The notes beneath the pieces are model-generated. The model was not told the DNA's origin. It worked only from the letters and a program-made list of their open reading frames with translations, and made no database searches. Made by a program: the position numbers and the translations under genes. From Gemmatimonadales bacterium (lineage in GTDB: Bacteria > Gemmatimonadota > Gemmatimonadetes > Gemmatimonadales > JACORV01), in the NCBI GenBank assembly GCA_030697825.1, contig JAUYOW010000199.1:1-58757 (forward strand): DNA of 58,757 nucleotides, in the 5' to 3' direction. Shown piece by piece: positions 34,786-42,594 of this stretch; the first letter of the stretch is position 1, and each line of letters begins with the position of its first letter.

Positions 34786-35653
34786 CGAGCTGGGGGGCGC
34801 GTTGCGCTCCCGCTACGCCCAGATCTCCGCCGCGCTCGACGCGGCCAATGGCCAGGCCGAGCTGGACGCGTCTAAAAAGGACATCATCGGCTTCTTCAAG
34901 CAGGTGGATGCGGCCATCGGCGAGTTGACGGCGCTGAAGGACGAGATCAAAGTGCTGGTGGACCGCTACAAGCAGCTCGCGGCGGGCACCAAGCCCACGG
35001 CGCCCGAGTTCTCCGGCGAGAAGCCGGTGATCCACTCCGACCACATCGGCGCCTCGACCTTCATCGAGAAGGGCTGGAGCCTGCTCTCGCTTGGCGACTA
35101 CGCCGGTTCCATCCAGGCGCTCAACAAGGCGATGGAGCTCTCGCCGAACGACGCGCAAACGGAGTCGCTCCTGGGCTGGGCGCAAATGCTGAAGGAGGAC
35201 TACGACGACGCACTCATGACCTTCCAGAAGGTCCTGATGAGAGAGCCCAACAACTCGCTCGCTCGCATAAACGTCGGCTACATCTGCCTCAAGAAACGCA
35301 TCTTCGGCGAGGCGATCGAGCACCTGTCGAAGGCCATCCGAATGGCCAACGACAAGAAGGCGACCCTCTACGCGCACTACTACCTCGGCCTCGTCTACCT
35401 CGAGCGGGAGATGTACGAGGACGCGGACAACTTCTTCCGGAAGACGCTGGAGCTGGGCCCCAACCTAATCGAGGCATACTACCAGCTGGGGCGGGCCCAG
35501 TGGTACGCCGGGGACCAGGAGGCGGCCAAGGCATCCTGGGAGGGCGGTTTCGCGGCGAACAAGTTCAATCCCTGGGGTAAGAAGTGCAGGGAGATGCTAC
35601 AGACGATCGAGGCCGGTGGGGTTCCGCCGCCGCCCGGGAACAGCGGCGCTTGA
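34778..35653 (+). CDS. Cytoplasmic TPR protein closing the che/mgl cluster
   Basis: A 291-residue protein with a helical N-terminus (about 1-75, Lys/Asp-rich, likely coiled coil) and four to five TPRs (SLGDYAGSIQALNKAMEL; LKKRIFGEAIEHLSKAI; YLEREMYEDADNFFRKTLEL) from about residue 90 to 265, then a Pro-rich end. It has no signal peptide. The cluster ends here: the -35 element of the next promoter overlaps its stop codon. Confidence 0.85.
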   Translation: MADELGGALRSRYAQISAALDAANGQAELDASKKDIIGFFKQVDAAIGELTALKDEIKVLVDRYKQLAAGTKPTAPEFSGEKPVIHSDHIGASTFIEKGWSLLSLGDYAGSIQALNKAMELSPNDAQTESLLGWAQMLKEDYDDALMTFQKVLMREPNNSLARINVGYICLKKRIFGEAIEHLSKAIRMANDKKATLYAHYYLGLVYLEREMYEDADNFFRKTLELGPNLIEAYYQLGRAQWYAGDQEAAKASWEGGFAANKFNPWGKKCREMLQTIEAGGVPPPPGNSGA

Positions 35654-35678
35654 CCTGGTTTCGGAGCCCGGCTATCCT
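35650..35678 (+). promoter_or_regulatory. Probable promoter for the small membrane protein and tRNA-Val
   Basis: TTGACC (35650-35655), with a 17-base spacer, precedes TATCCT (35673-35678). The -35 element overlaps the stop codon of the preceding TPR gene. The expected start site, near 35685, is about 2 bases before the ATG at 35687, so the mRNA would be nearly leaderless; tRNA-Val follows 9 bases after that gene. Confidence 0.5.
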
Positions 35679-35686
35679 CAACCGCT

Positions 35687-35869
35687 ATGCAAAGTTCCGG
35701 CCCTCAGTCGCGGCTGCAGTTCGGGCCCGTCAACGCCCTCTTCCTCGGAGGCGCGGTCGCCGCGTTGGCGGTCGGGTATCTGTTGCTGTCCAGGGGATCG
35801 ACGACCGCGGCGCCGCTGCTTCTGGTGCTGGGCTACTGCGTGTTTCTGCCGCTCGGTTTGATCCTGTAG
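35687..35869 (+). CDS. Small two-helix membrane protein
   Basis: A 60-residue hypothetical protein with a short polar N-terminus (MQSSGPQSRLQFGP) and two hydrophobic helices, about residues 15-34 and 41-60. It resembles DUF3098-type small inner-membrane proteins in layout, but I cannot confirm the family. The start follows the promoter at 35650 almost without a leader. It lies directly before tRNA-Val. Confidence 0.6.
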   Translation: MQSSGPQSRLQFGPVNALFLGGAVAALAVGYLLLSRGSTTAAPLLLVLGYCVFLPLGLIL

Positions 35870-35870
35870 C

Positions 35871-35964
35871 ACCCGATCGGGCGAATAGCTCAGCTGGTCC
35901 AGAGCGCCTGCCTTACACGCAGGATGTCGGGGGTTCGAATCCCTCTTCGCCCATTGGATCGGGT
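35871..35964. repeat. Inverted repeat flanking tRNA-Val
   Basis: ACCCGATC at 35871-35878 is the exact reverse complement of GATCGGGT at 35957-35964. The left arm abuts the mature 5' end; the right arm starts 3 bases after the discriminator. In the precursor the arms could stack on the acceptor stem. Confidence 0.6.
35879..35953 (+). tRNA. tRNA-Val (anticodon TAC)
   Basis: A complete cloverleaf: acceptor GGGCGAA/TTCGCCC, D stem GCTC/GAGC, anticodon stem CCTGC/GCAGG around loop CTTACAC with TAC at 35914-35916, and T arm GGGGG-TTCGAAT-CCCTC. The discriminator is A953 and no CCA is encoded, so tRNA nucleotidyltransferase must add it. ACCCGATC just upstream and GATCGGGT 3 bases downstream are perfect inverted repeats that would extend the acceptor stem in the precursor. 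Confidence 0.95.
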
Positions 35965-36010
35965 GGCCGGTGATCTTCGACCGAGCAGTGGAACGTTCTC
36001 GGAGGATAGG

Positions 36011-37765
36011 ATGATCTGGCGCGCCGCACCCGTTGCCACCCTTTGCCGGGCGGCCCTTCTCACCCTGCTGGCCGCGACGTACGGTGTCGCGCCCGCGGCG
36101 GCGCAGTTGGCGCGCGTGATGACGTCGCCTCCGGATGCCCCGAAGCTGCTCGTGGTGCCGTTCGCGCGGGACAGCGCCGACTCGGCGATGGCGGTCGGTA
36201 TCCCCGACGGGCTGCGCGAACGGATGCGGCTGTCCCGCTCTCAGACCTTCAACGTGATCCCCAAAGCCGGGATGAACGAGGCGCTCGTCGCCAGCGGCTT
36301 CCCTCAGGACATGCCGCTCGAGCCGAGCGTGGCGCGGCAGCTCGCGCGCTTCCTCAACGTCCGCATCCTGGTCGAGGGCAACATCCTCCGTAGGGGCGAT
36401 TCAATGCTGGTGATCGCCCGGCTCGCTGAGACCTCCGGACTCGCGCCGCAGAGCGCGACCGCCTCCATCATGACTTCGCGCGCGCGCGCCAACGGCGGCA
36501 CCGGTTCGGACCTCGCCAACCGGCTCGCGGACGCCTACCGCTCGTTCGAGCAGGCGACCAACTGCCGCCGCGCCGTGGATTCGCTCGCGAACGCGCGCAG
36601 CACCGCCGACTCGACGCGCTTCTTCACCCGCGCCCAGCAGGGGGCGGACCGCGCGCTCCAGCAGTACCAGCAGAGCGCCGGCGCGCACCTGTGTGTGGCT
36701 CTCATCCGGCGCGCGCAGGGGGCGCCCTCCGACTCGGTGCTCGCCTCGTTGCAGCGCGCCGAGCAGTCGGATTCTCTCAACTCGCTCGTGCTGCGCCAAC
36801 TCGCCCGCGTCTACGAGGAGCGAGGAGACACGGCCAATCTGCTGCACCAATTGCACCACATCCTCAAGGTCGAGCTCAGGAATGACACTCTACGGGTGAA
36901 CACGGCCCGCCTCTTCGTGCAGCACGGCATGGCTGACAGCGCCGTCGCCCTCATCGACGAAGGGCTGGCCGGGAGCCCGAGCAGCGTCACGCTGCTCAAC
37001 GCCAGGAGCATCGCGCTCGCGGCGGCCCGCCGTTGGATGGACGCGGCGGCGACGCTCGCGCAGGTCGCCGAGGTGGACTCGGCGAACATCGACTCGCTGT
37101 TCGTATACCGGATCACCAACTACTACCAGCAGGTGCCGGACTCAGCCAACCTGCTCGTGTGGACGCGGATCGCGACCCGCCGGCTCCCGCAACAAGCGCT
37201 CTACTGGTACAACCTGGCTAACCTGTCCTACGCACGCGCCGACACGGCCGGCGCGGTGGCCGCCATACGCGAGTATGTGCGCCAGGTGCCGACGGCCGGC
37301 CGGGGGCATCTGGTCTACGCGACCTACTTGCTCGGCATGAACCAGGTGGACTCGGCGCTGTTCCAGGCGACGGAGGCCGCCGCGGTCGACTCGACCCTCA
37401 GGAACTCGGCGGCGTCGGTGTGGCTGTCGGGCGGGGTCCGAGCGCTCCAGCCGCCCCCGAACTACCCGCTGGCCGAGCAGCGATTGGGCCAGGCGAGGTC
37501 GTACGCCACGGGCCGCATCCTCGTCACGGCATCCTACTACCTGGGTCTCTCGCAGGTCCAGCAGGGCTTGGTGTCGGACACGGCCGCCGGCAACAATCGG
37601 AACTGCGACGCGGCGCGTCGCGCGCAGGAGCTCTGGAGCAACGCGGAGCAGAACATCATCGCGGGCGCGGCGCAGAACCGCGAGCAGGCCAACCAGCTGT
37701 TGACGCAGGTCATTCCGACATATAAGCAGCGGTCGGACGCGATGACCCGGAATTTCTGCCGTTGA
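36011..37765 (+). CDS. Secreted TPR-repeat protein
   Basis: A 584-residue protein with a Sec signal peptide (about residues 1-31; MIWRAAPVATLCRAALLTLL, cleavage near APAAAQ). Residues about 40-150 (KLLVVPFARDSADSAMAVGIPDGLRERM; LNVRILVEGNILRRGDSMLVIARL) resemble the TolB/FlgO-like beta domain found in front of TPRs in some signalling proteins. The remainder is TPR. GGAGG at 36001-36005 precedes the ATG at 36011; the longer upstream frame runs through tRNA-Val and is rejected. Probably periplasmic; function unknown. Confidence 0.82.
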   Translation: MIWRAAPVATLCRAALLTLLAATYGVAPAAAQLARVMTSPPDAPKLLVVPFARDSADSAMAVGIPDGLRERMRLSRSQTFNVIPKAGMNEALVASGFPQDMPLEPSVARQLARFLNVRILVEGNILRRGDSMLVIARLAETSGLAPQSATASIMTSRARANGGTGSDLANRLADAYRSFEQATNCRRAVDSLANARSTADSTRFFTRAQQGADRALQQYQQSAGAHLCVALIRRAQGAPSDSVLASLQRAEQSDSLNSLVLRQLARVYEERGDTANLLHQLHHILKVELRNDTLRVNTARLFVQHGMADSAVALIDEGLAGSPSSVTLLNARSIALAAARRWMDAAATLAQVAEVDSANIDSLFVYRITNYYQQVPDSANLLVWTRIATRRLPQQALYWYNLANLSYARADTAGAVAAIREYVRQVPTAGRGHLVYATYLLGMNQVDSALFQATEAAAVDSTLRNSAASVWLSGGVRALQPPPNYPLAEQRLGQARSYATGRILVTASYYLGLSQVQQGLVSDTAAGNNRNCDAARRAQELWSNAEQNIIAGAAQNREQANQLLTQVIPTYKQRSDAMTRNFCR

Positions 37766-37769
37766 GCGC

Positions 37770-37798
37770 TTGTACCGGTCCTCCGAGGTTTCTATATT
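37770..37798 (+). promoter_or_regulatory. Probable tRNA-Asp promoter
   Basis: TTGTAC (37770-37775) and TATATT (37793-37798) have a 17-base spacer. The expected start is near 37805, about 10 bases before mature tRNA-Asp. The segment is the most AT-rich in this region. Confidence 0.55.
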
Positions 37799-37815
37799 GA
37801 ATGGCTTACCCGCGG

Positions 37816-37892
37816 GGGGCTGTAGCTCAGCTGGTTAGAGCGCCGGTCTGTCACACCGGAGGTCGCGGGTTCGAGCCCCGTCAGCCCCGCCA
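37816..37892 (+). tRNA. tRNA-Asp (anticodon GTC)
   Basis: A full cloverleaf: acceptor GGGGCTG/CAGCCCC, D stem GCTC/GAGC, anticodon stem CCGGT/ACCGG around CTGTCAC with GTC at 37850-37852, and T arm GCGGG-TTCGAGC-CCCGT. The discriminator is G889, as expected for tRNA-Asp, and CCA is encoded (37890-37892), unlike tRNA-Val. Confidence 0.96.
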
Positions 37893-37896
37893 TCCA

Positions 37897-37933
37897 CGCC
37901 CCACCTGCCGAGGCAGGCGGGGCGTTTCCTTTT
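37897..37933 (+). terminator. Rho-independent terminator after tRNA-Asp
   Basis: CGCCCC and CCTGCC pair with GGCAGG and GGGGCG around a GA loop, with one A/C mismatch, giving a 12-bp stem (37897-37924). TTTCCTTTT follows (37925-37933). This should stop transcription before rsmH. Confidence 0.85.
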
Positions 37934-37947
37934 CGGGCGATGGTCAT

Positions 37948-37982
37948 GGGTGACATGTGATGAGTGACGGGTGACGGGTGAT
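37948..37982 (+). repeat. Five-unit heptamer repeat before rsmH
   Basis: GGGTGAC, ATGTGAT, GAGTGAC, GGGTGAC and GGGTGAT run in tandem (consensus NNGTGAY). The region overlaps a possible GTG start at 37971 and so argues for the later rsmH start at 38013. Confidence 0.65.
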
Positions 37983-38012
37983 GCTGGGGGTGGGCTGCGG
38001 CCCGTTGGCGCG

Positions 38013-38918
38013 GTGGCGGTCTTCGAGCACCGAAGTGTGCTGCTCGAAGAGGTCGCCGGGCTGTTGTCCGGGTGCCGCCGCATCCTCGACGGCACGGCCG
38101 GCGCCGGCGGCCACGCCCGTCGCCTGGCTGAGGCCGGCGCGCTGGTCGTTGCGATCGACCGCGACCCCGATGCGGTGCGCGCCGCGCGCGCCACGCTCGG
38201 CGAGTCGGCGACCGTGAGGCAGCTTGATTTCGCCGATGCCGCCCGCGACTCGGACATATCGTCCTTGGCGCCGGACGGGATCCTCCTCGACCTCGGCGTC
38301 TCGTCTCCCCAGATCGACGATGCATCGCGCGGCTTCACGTTCCGCCCCGGCGCACCGCTCGACATGCGCATGACCGCCGATGACGGACCGACCGCCGCTC
38401 AATGGCTGAACGATGCCCCCGCCGCGGAGCTCGGCGCCGCCTTCGCCGATTTCGGCGACGAACCGCGAGCGAGGGCCCTGGCCCGCGAGCTCGTGCGCCG
38501 GCGCGCTTCCCACGCCTTCGCCGTCTCCGACGACCTCGTCAACGCCATTCGCGCCGTTCTGGGCCCCCGTAGTGGCCCCGCTGACTTCGCGCGGCTCTTC
38601 CAGGCGGTGCGGATCGCCGTCAACGGTGAGCTGGATCGGCTGGCACGGGCGCTCCCCGGACTACTGGGCGTCCTTTCGTCGGGCGGCGTGCTGGCGGTGA
38701 TCAGCTACCACTCTGGCGAGGACCGCATCGTGAAGCACGTCTTCCGCGAGTGGGCTCGCGATTGCGGGTGCCCGCCGCGGCAGCCGGTGTGCACCTGCCG
38801 CGGCCGCGCCCTGGGGACGGTGGTCACCAAGCGGGCCATCGTGCCGACGCCGGACGAGGTCGCGGCCAACCCGCGCGCCCGCAGCGCCCGGTTGCGGGCG
38901 TTCAGGAAGGCGGCGTGA
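38013..38918 (+). CDS. rsmH: 16S rRNA m4C1402 methyltransferase RsmH
   Basis: RsmH (MraW) N4-methylates C1402 of 16S rRNA using SAM and usually heads the dcw cluster. FEHRSVLLEEV at the N-terminus, DGTAGAGGHA, DLGVSSPQIDDASRGFTFR, LDMRM, VISYHSGEDRIVKHVF and the C-terminal RSARLRAFRK are diagnostic. The GTG at 38013 gives 301 residues and fits the conserved N-terminus; an in-frame GTG at 37971 lies in a tandem repeat and adds 14 unconserved residues. mraZ is not upstream. Confidence 0.93.
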   Translation: MAVFEHRSVLLEEVAGLLSGCRRILDGTAGAGGHARRLAEAGALVVAIDRDPDAVRAARATLGESATVRQLDFADAARDSDISSLAPDGILLDLGVSSPQIDDASRGFTFRPGAPLDMRMTADDGPTAAQWLNDAPAAELGAAFADFGDEPRARALARELVRRRASHAFAVSDDLVNAIRAVLGPRSGPADFARLFQAVRIAVNGELDRLARALPGLLGVLSSGGVLAVISYHSGEDRIVKHVFREWARDCGCPPRQPVCTCRGRALGTVVTKRAIVPTPDEVAANPRARSARLRAFRKAA

Positions 38919-39199
38919 ACCTCAAGGGCCGTCACTGGCTCGCCCTGTGGCTGGGGGGATTCCTGGCGGTGGCTTGGGTAGTGGTGTGGCGGCGGACCGC
39001 GGCGCGCGCCGCGGCCGACGAGCTTCGAGCGCTGGCGGTGGCGCGGGGCGCGCTCGAGGTGTCCAAGGCTACCGCCGCCGCCGAGATCCTGAAGGCGCGC
39101 AGCCGAGCCGTGCTGGTGCCGCTAGCCGAGCGCCGGCTGGGCCTGCGCTTGCCTCAGGACTCGGAGATCATCATTCTGCAGGACCCTCGTTCCAGGTAA
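38915..39199 (+). CDS. ftsL: FtsL-like division protein
   Basis: A 94-residue bitopic protein: a short basic N-terminus, one membrane helix (about 8-25, LALWLGGFLAVAWVVVW) and a coiled-coil-like periplasmic part (Ala/Arg/Glu-rich). FtsL is poorly conserved in sequence; the call rests on size, topology and position between rsmH and ftsI. GTG overlaps the rsmH stop by 4 bp. Confidence 0.8.
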   Translation: MNLKGRHWLALWLGGFLAVAWVVVWRRTAARAAADELRALAVARGALEVSKATAAAEILKARSRAVLVPLAERRLGLRLPQDSEIIILQDPRSR

Positions 39200-39203
39200 G
39201 GGC

Positions 39204-41144
39204 GTGCCAAGGGTTCCTTCGCGCCTCACGCTGATCGCGACCGGTTTCGGCCTCGCGGCGGCGGCCGTGGTCGTGCGGGCCGCGCAGCTCCAGCTGGTGC
39301 AGGGGGGCGAGTGGCGCGCGCGGGCGGCCGCGCAACAGACCACTCGCGTCGCGCTCCCGTCCCGTCGCGGCACGCTCTACGACCGCAACGGCGTGGCGCT
39401 CGCCCTTTCCCTGGAGACCTTCGCGGTGGGGTTCGCCCCGCGTGAGCTGGACGACCCGGCCCGCGCCACCCTGCTGCTGGCTCGCGCCCTCGACCGGCCA
39501 CCGGCCGCGGTCGCTGCCGCGGTGCGCTCCGGCCGGGTGTGGTACGAGTGGCCGGGCCCCTACCCGTGGGGCAGGGTGGCGCCGCTCAAGAACTTGCGCG
39601 GCGTCTACCTGCGGCGGCGCCTGGAGCGCTTCTACTCCCGGCCGGACCTCGCCTCGAAGATCATCGGTCGCGTGGACGTGCGGGGGCGCGGCGCCAGCGG
39701 CCTGGAGCGCGCCTTCGATTCGGTCCTGGCCGGCCGGGCCGGCATGGCCGTGATGCTGCGCGACCACCGCGGCCGGACCTATCCGTCCCCGTCCCGCCCG
39801 GTGGCCGAGCCGTTGGACGGTGCCGACGTGGTGCTGGCGCTCGACGCCGAGCTGCAGGAGATCGCGGAGCGCGCGCTCCAGGGTGCCGTCGCGGAGGCGC
39901 ATGCGGCCGGCGGCGACGTCGTCATCCTGCAACCCGAGACCGGCGAGATACTGGCGATCGCCAGCGTGCGCCGCGATGCGGAATCGGGCGGCGGCCTGGT
40001 CGGCGAGGCGTTCGAGCCGGGCTCCACCGCCAAGCCATTCACCGTGGCGGCGCTGCTCCGCCTCGGCAAGGCGACGCCGCACGACAGCGTCTTCGCGGAG
40101 CACGGCACTTTCCAACTCGGCGACCGGGTGATCCACGACGTCCACGGCGCGGCGATGCTCACGCTGTCGGACGTGATCCGGCTCTCCAGCAACATCGGCA
40201 TCGCCAAGCTCGGCGCGCGCCTCACCGCGGTGGAGCAGTACGAGGCGCTGCGCGACTTCGGCTTCGGCGCGGTGACGGGCATCGAGCTGCCGGGCGAGAC
40301 CGCGGGACGGTTGCGCTCGCCGCGGGGGTGGACCGCCGAGAGCCCGGCCAGCCTCGCGATGGGTTACGAGCTGGCCGTCACTCCGATCCAGCTCGCGGCG
40401 GCCTACGCGGTCTTCGCCAACGGCGGGATCCTCCTCGAGCCGACGATCGTGCGCGAAGTGCGCGCCACGGACGGCGCCGTGCGATGGCGGCACTTGCCAC
40501 GGCCGGTACGCCGCGTGGTGAGCCCCGACGTCGCCTCTCAGCTCGCGCACATGCTGCGCGGCGTCGTGGAGGAAGGGACGGGGCGGCAGGCGGCGCTCGG
40601 CACCTACGCGGTGGCCGGAAAAACGGGCACCGCGCGCCGCAACATCCGCGGCCGCTATCTGGAGGGACATCACACCGCGAGCTTCGTCGGCCTCTTCCCG
40701 GCGGTGGACCCGCAGCTGGTGCTGGTCGTGAAGATCGACGACCCTGAGGGCGATTACTTCGGCGGCTCGACGGCGGCGCCGGTGACACGGACGATTCTGG
40801 AAGCGGCGCTGGCGACGCCGAACGTCACGCTCGACCGCGGCCGGCTCTCGCGCCGCCGCGCGCCGGAGATGGGCCCGACGCAGCCTGAGGCCGGGGTGGC
40901 GCCGGTCGTGGTCGGGTGGCCGCTGGATCCCCGAGCCGCCGTCTCCGTGGTCGGCGCTCCGCGCGCGGTGCCGGCGGTGGCCGGACTGCCGGTCCGGGCC
41001 GCGGCCCGGGCGCTGCATCGGAGCGGGTTCCGCGTCAAGATCGAAGGGTGGGGGAAGGCGGCGGCGACAACTCCCGCCGCGGGGGAGAACGCCCCGCGCG
41101 GCAGCACCGTCGTCATCCACACCGAGAGCGCCCGTGCGGGCTGA
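39204..41144 (+). CDS. ftsI: Septal penicillin-binding protein FtsI with PASTA domain
   Basis: FtsI (PBP3) is the transpeptidase of septal peptidoglycan. A short N-terminal membrane helix (about 6-26) precedes the dimerisation domain (ARAAAQQTTRVALPSRRGTLYDRNG). The transpeptidase has SxxK at S274-K277 (GSTAKPF), SxN at S328-N330, and KTG at 473-475. Residues about 575-640 are a PASTA domain (VPAVAGLPVRAAARALHRSG), which is common in Gram-positive PBPs and here points to muropeptide sensing or septal binding. GTG start at 39204. It overlaps murE by 11 bp. Confidence 0.95.
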   Translation: MPRVPSRLTLIATGFGLAAAAVVVRAAQLQLVQGGEWRARAAAQQTTRVALPSRRGTLYDRNGVALALSLETFAVGFAPRELDDPARATLLLARALDRPPAAVAAAVRSGRVWYEWPGPYPWGRVAPLKNLRGVYLRRRLERFYSRPDLASKIIGRVDVRGRGASGLERAFDSVLAGRAGMAVMLRDHRGRTYPSPSRPVAEPLDGADVVLALDAELQEIAERALQGAVAEAHAAGGDVVILQPETGEILAIASVRRDAESGGGLVGEAFEPGSTAKPFTVAALLRLGKATPHDSVFAEHGTFQLGDRVIHDVHGAAMLTLSDVIRLSSNIGIAKLGARLTAVEQYEALRDFGFGAVTGIELPGETAGRLRSPRGWTAESPASLAMGYELAVTPIQLAAAYAVFANGGILLEPTIVREVRATDGAVRWRHLPRPVRRVVSPDVASQLAHMLRGVVEEGTGRQAALGTYAVAGKTGTARRNIRGRYLEGHHTASFVGLFPAVDPQLVLVVKIDDPEGDYFGGSTAAPVTRTILEAALATPNVTLDRGRLSRRRAPEMGPTQPEAGVAPVVVGWPLDPRAAVSVVGAPRAVPAVAGLPVRAAARALHRSGFRVKIEGWGKAAATTPAAGENAPRGSTVVIHTESARAG

Positions 41145-42594
41145 CGCGCTGAGGGATCGGCTCGCCGAGGCGGGCCAGCTGGTACGGTGGCCGGGTGCAG
41201 TTCCGGCCGAGCTGACGGGCGTCACGACCGACAGCCGTAAGGTCGGGATGGGCGCGCTGTTCGTGGCCTACGCCGGTTCGGTGGTGGACGGCCATGCCTA
41301 CCTGCCCGCTGCGGAGCAGGCGGGCGCGGCCTGCGCGGTGGTGGAACGCCGGGTGGGCGGCGTGGCGATACCACAGATAGAGGTGCAGAACGGGCGTCGC
41401 GCCGCGGCCATCGCGGCCTCGCTCACGTACGGCGACCCGGTGTACTCACTACAGCTTCTCGCGGTGACCGGCACCAACGGCAAGACTACGACGGCGCATC
41501 TCCTGCGCCAGCTGTTCGGGGACACCGCGCCGGCGGGATCTCTCGGAACTCTGGGCGCGATCGACGGCGAAGGCCGAACGCTCCCGGACACCGGGCACCT
41601 CACGACTCCCGGCCCCGTCGAGCTTCAGGCCGCGCTCGCCGCGCTTCGTGACACCGGGTGCAAGACCGTCGCCATCGAGGTCTCGTCGCACAGTCTCGAC
41701 CAGGATCGGATCTACGGGTTGGCATTCCGGGCAGCAGTGTACACCAACTTCACGCGCGACCACCTCGACTACCACGGAGACGAGGCGTCGTACCTCGGCG
41801 CGAAGCTCAAGCTGTCGAGCTATCTCGCGGACCACGGCTACGAGATAACCAACGCCGCCGACCCCGCGTGGCAGCGCCTCCCTCCGCGCCCGGAGCGCCT
41901 CACCTTCGGCCTGGTAGTGCCCGCCGACGTCCGGGCCACCGCGATCGAGGGCGACGCGCTGGGGATGCGGTTCACGATCACGGCCCGCGGGAAATCGGCG
42001 AAGGTCGTGCTGCCGCTCCTCGGCCGCTTCAACGTCGAGAACGCGCTGGGCGCCGCCGCAGCCGCCATCGCGCTCGGCCGCGACCTCGATGAGGTGGCCG
42101 CGCGCCTCTCCCGCACTCCGCAGGTGCCGGGCCGGATGGAGCGCGTGGCCGAGTCGCCGTGCGTGGTGCTGCGCGACTACGCGCACACCCCCGACGCGCT
42201 CCAGCGCGCCCTCGCCGCCGTACGGCCACTGACGAAGGGGCGCCTCATCCTGGTGTTCGGGTGCGGGGGCGATCGTGACCGGGGAAAGCGGCCCGCCATG
42301 GGCGCCATCGCAGCCGAGGGCGCCCACCTTCCGATCCTGACCTCGGACAACCCGCGGACCGAGTCTCCGTCACGCGTCCTCGACGATGTGGAGGAGGGAA
42401 TGGGGAAGACGCCGCACCTGCGCATCGTGGACCGCCGCGCCGCCATCGCTCGCGCCGTCGCCATCGCGCGGCCCGAGGATACGATCCTCCTCGCCGGAAA
42501 GGGACACGAGACGTACCAGGTGGTCGGCACGGAGCGGCTGCCGTTCGATGAGCGCGACGTGGTGGCGGAAGCCATCCAGGCGCTGGCCAAGTGA
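41134..42594 (+). CDS. murE: UDP-MurNAc-tripeptide synthetase MurE
   Basis: MurE adds the third amino acid to the peptidoglycan stem. The ATP site GTNGKTTT is at 113-120, and the DNPR motif at 405-408 indicates meso-diaminopimelate as substrate, so the wall should be of the DAP type. Also TTDSRKV, EVSSHSLDQDR (carbamylated-Lys region) and AGKGHETYQ. GTG at 41134 overlaps ftsI. 486 residues, normal length. Confidence 0.96.
   Translation: MRADALRDRLAEAGQLVRWPGAVPAELTGVTTDSRKVGMGALFVAYAGSVVDGHAYLPAAEQAGAACAVVERRVGGVAIPQIEVQNGRRAAAIAASLTYGDPVYSLQLLAVTGTNGKTTTAHLLRQLFGDTAPAGSLGTLGAIDGEGRTLPDTGHLTTPGPVELQAALAALRDTGCKTVAIEVSSHSLDQDRIYGLAFRAAVYTNFTRDHLDYHGDEASYLGAKLKLSSYLADHGYEITNAADPAWQRLPPRPERLTFGLVVPADVRATAIEGDALGMRFTITARGKSAKVVLPLLGRFNVENALGAAAAAIALGRDLDEVAARLSRTPQVPGRMERVAESPCVVLRDYAHTPDALQRALAAVRPLTKGRLILVFGCGGDRDRGKRPAMGAIAAEGAHLPILTSDNPRTESPSRVLDDVEEGMGKTPHLRIVDRRAAIARAVAIARPEDTILLAGKGHETYQVVGTERLPFDERDVVAEAIQALAK

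Noticed and set aside
35924-36010. Longer start for the secreted TPR protein
   Set aside because: The extension reads through the tRNA-Val gene; the ATG at 36011 has a ribosome-binding site and a signal peptide.
37971-38012. Upstream GTG start for rsmH
   Set aside because: It lies within the heptamer repeat and adds residues not found in RsmH; the GTG at 38013 fits the conserved N-terminus.
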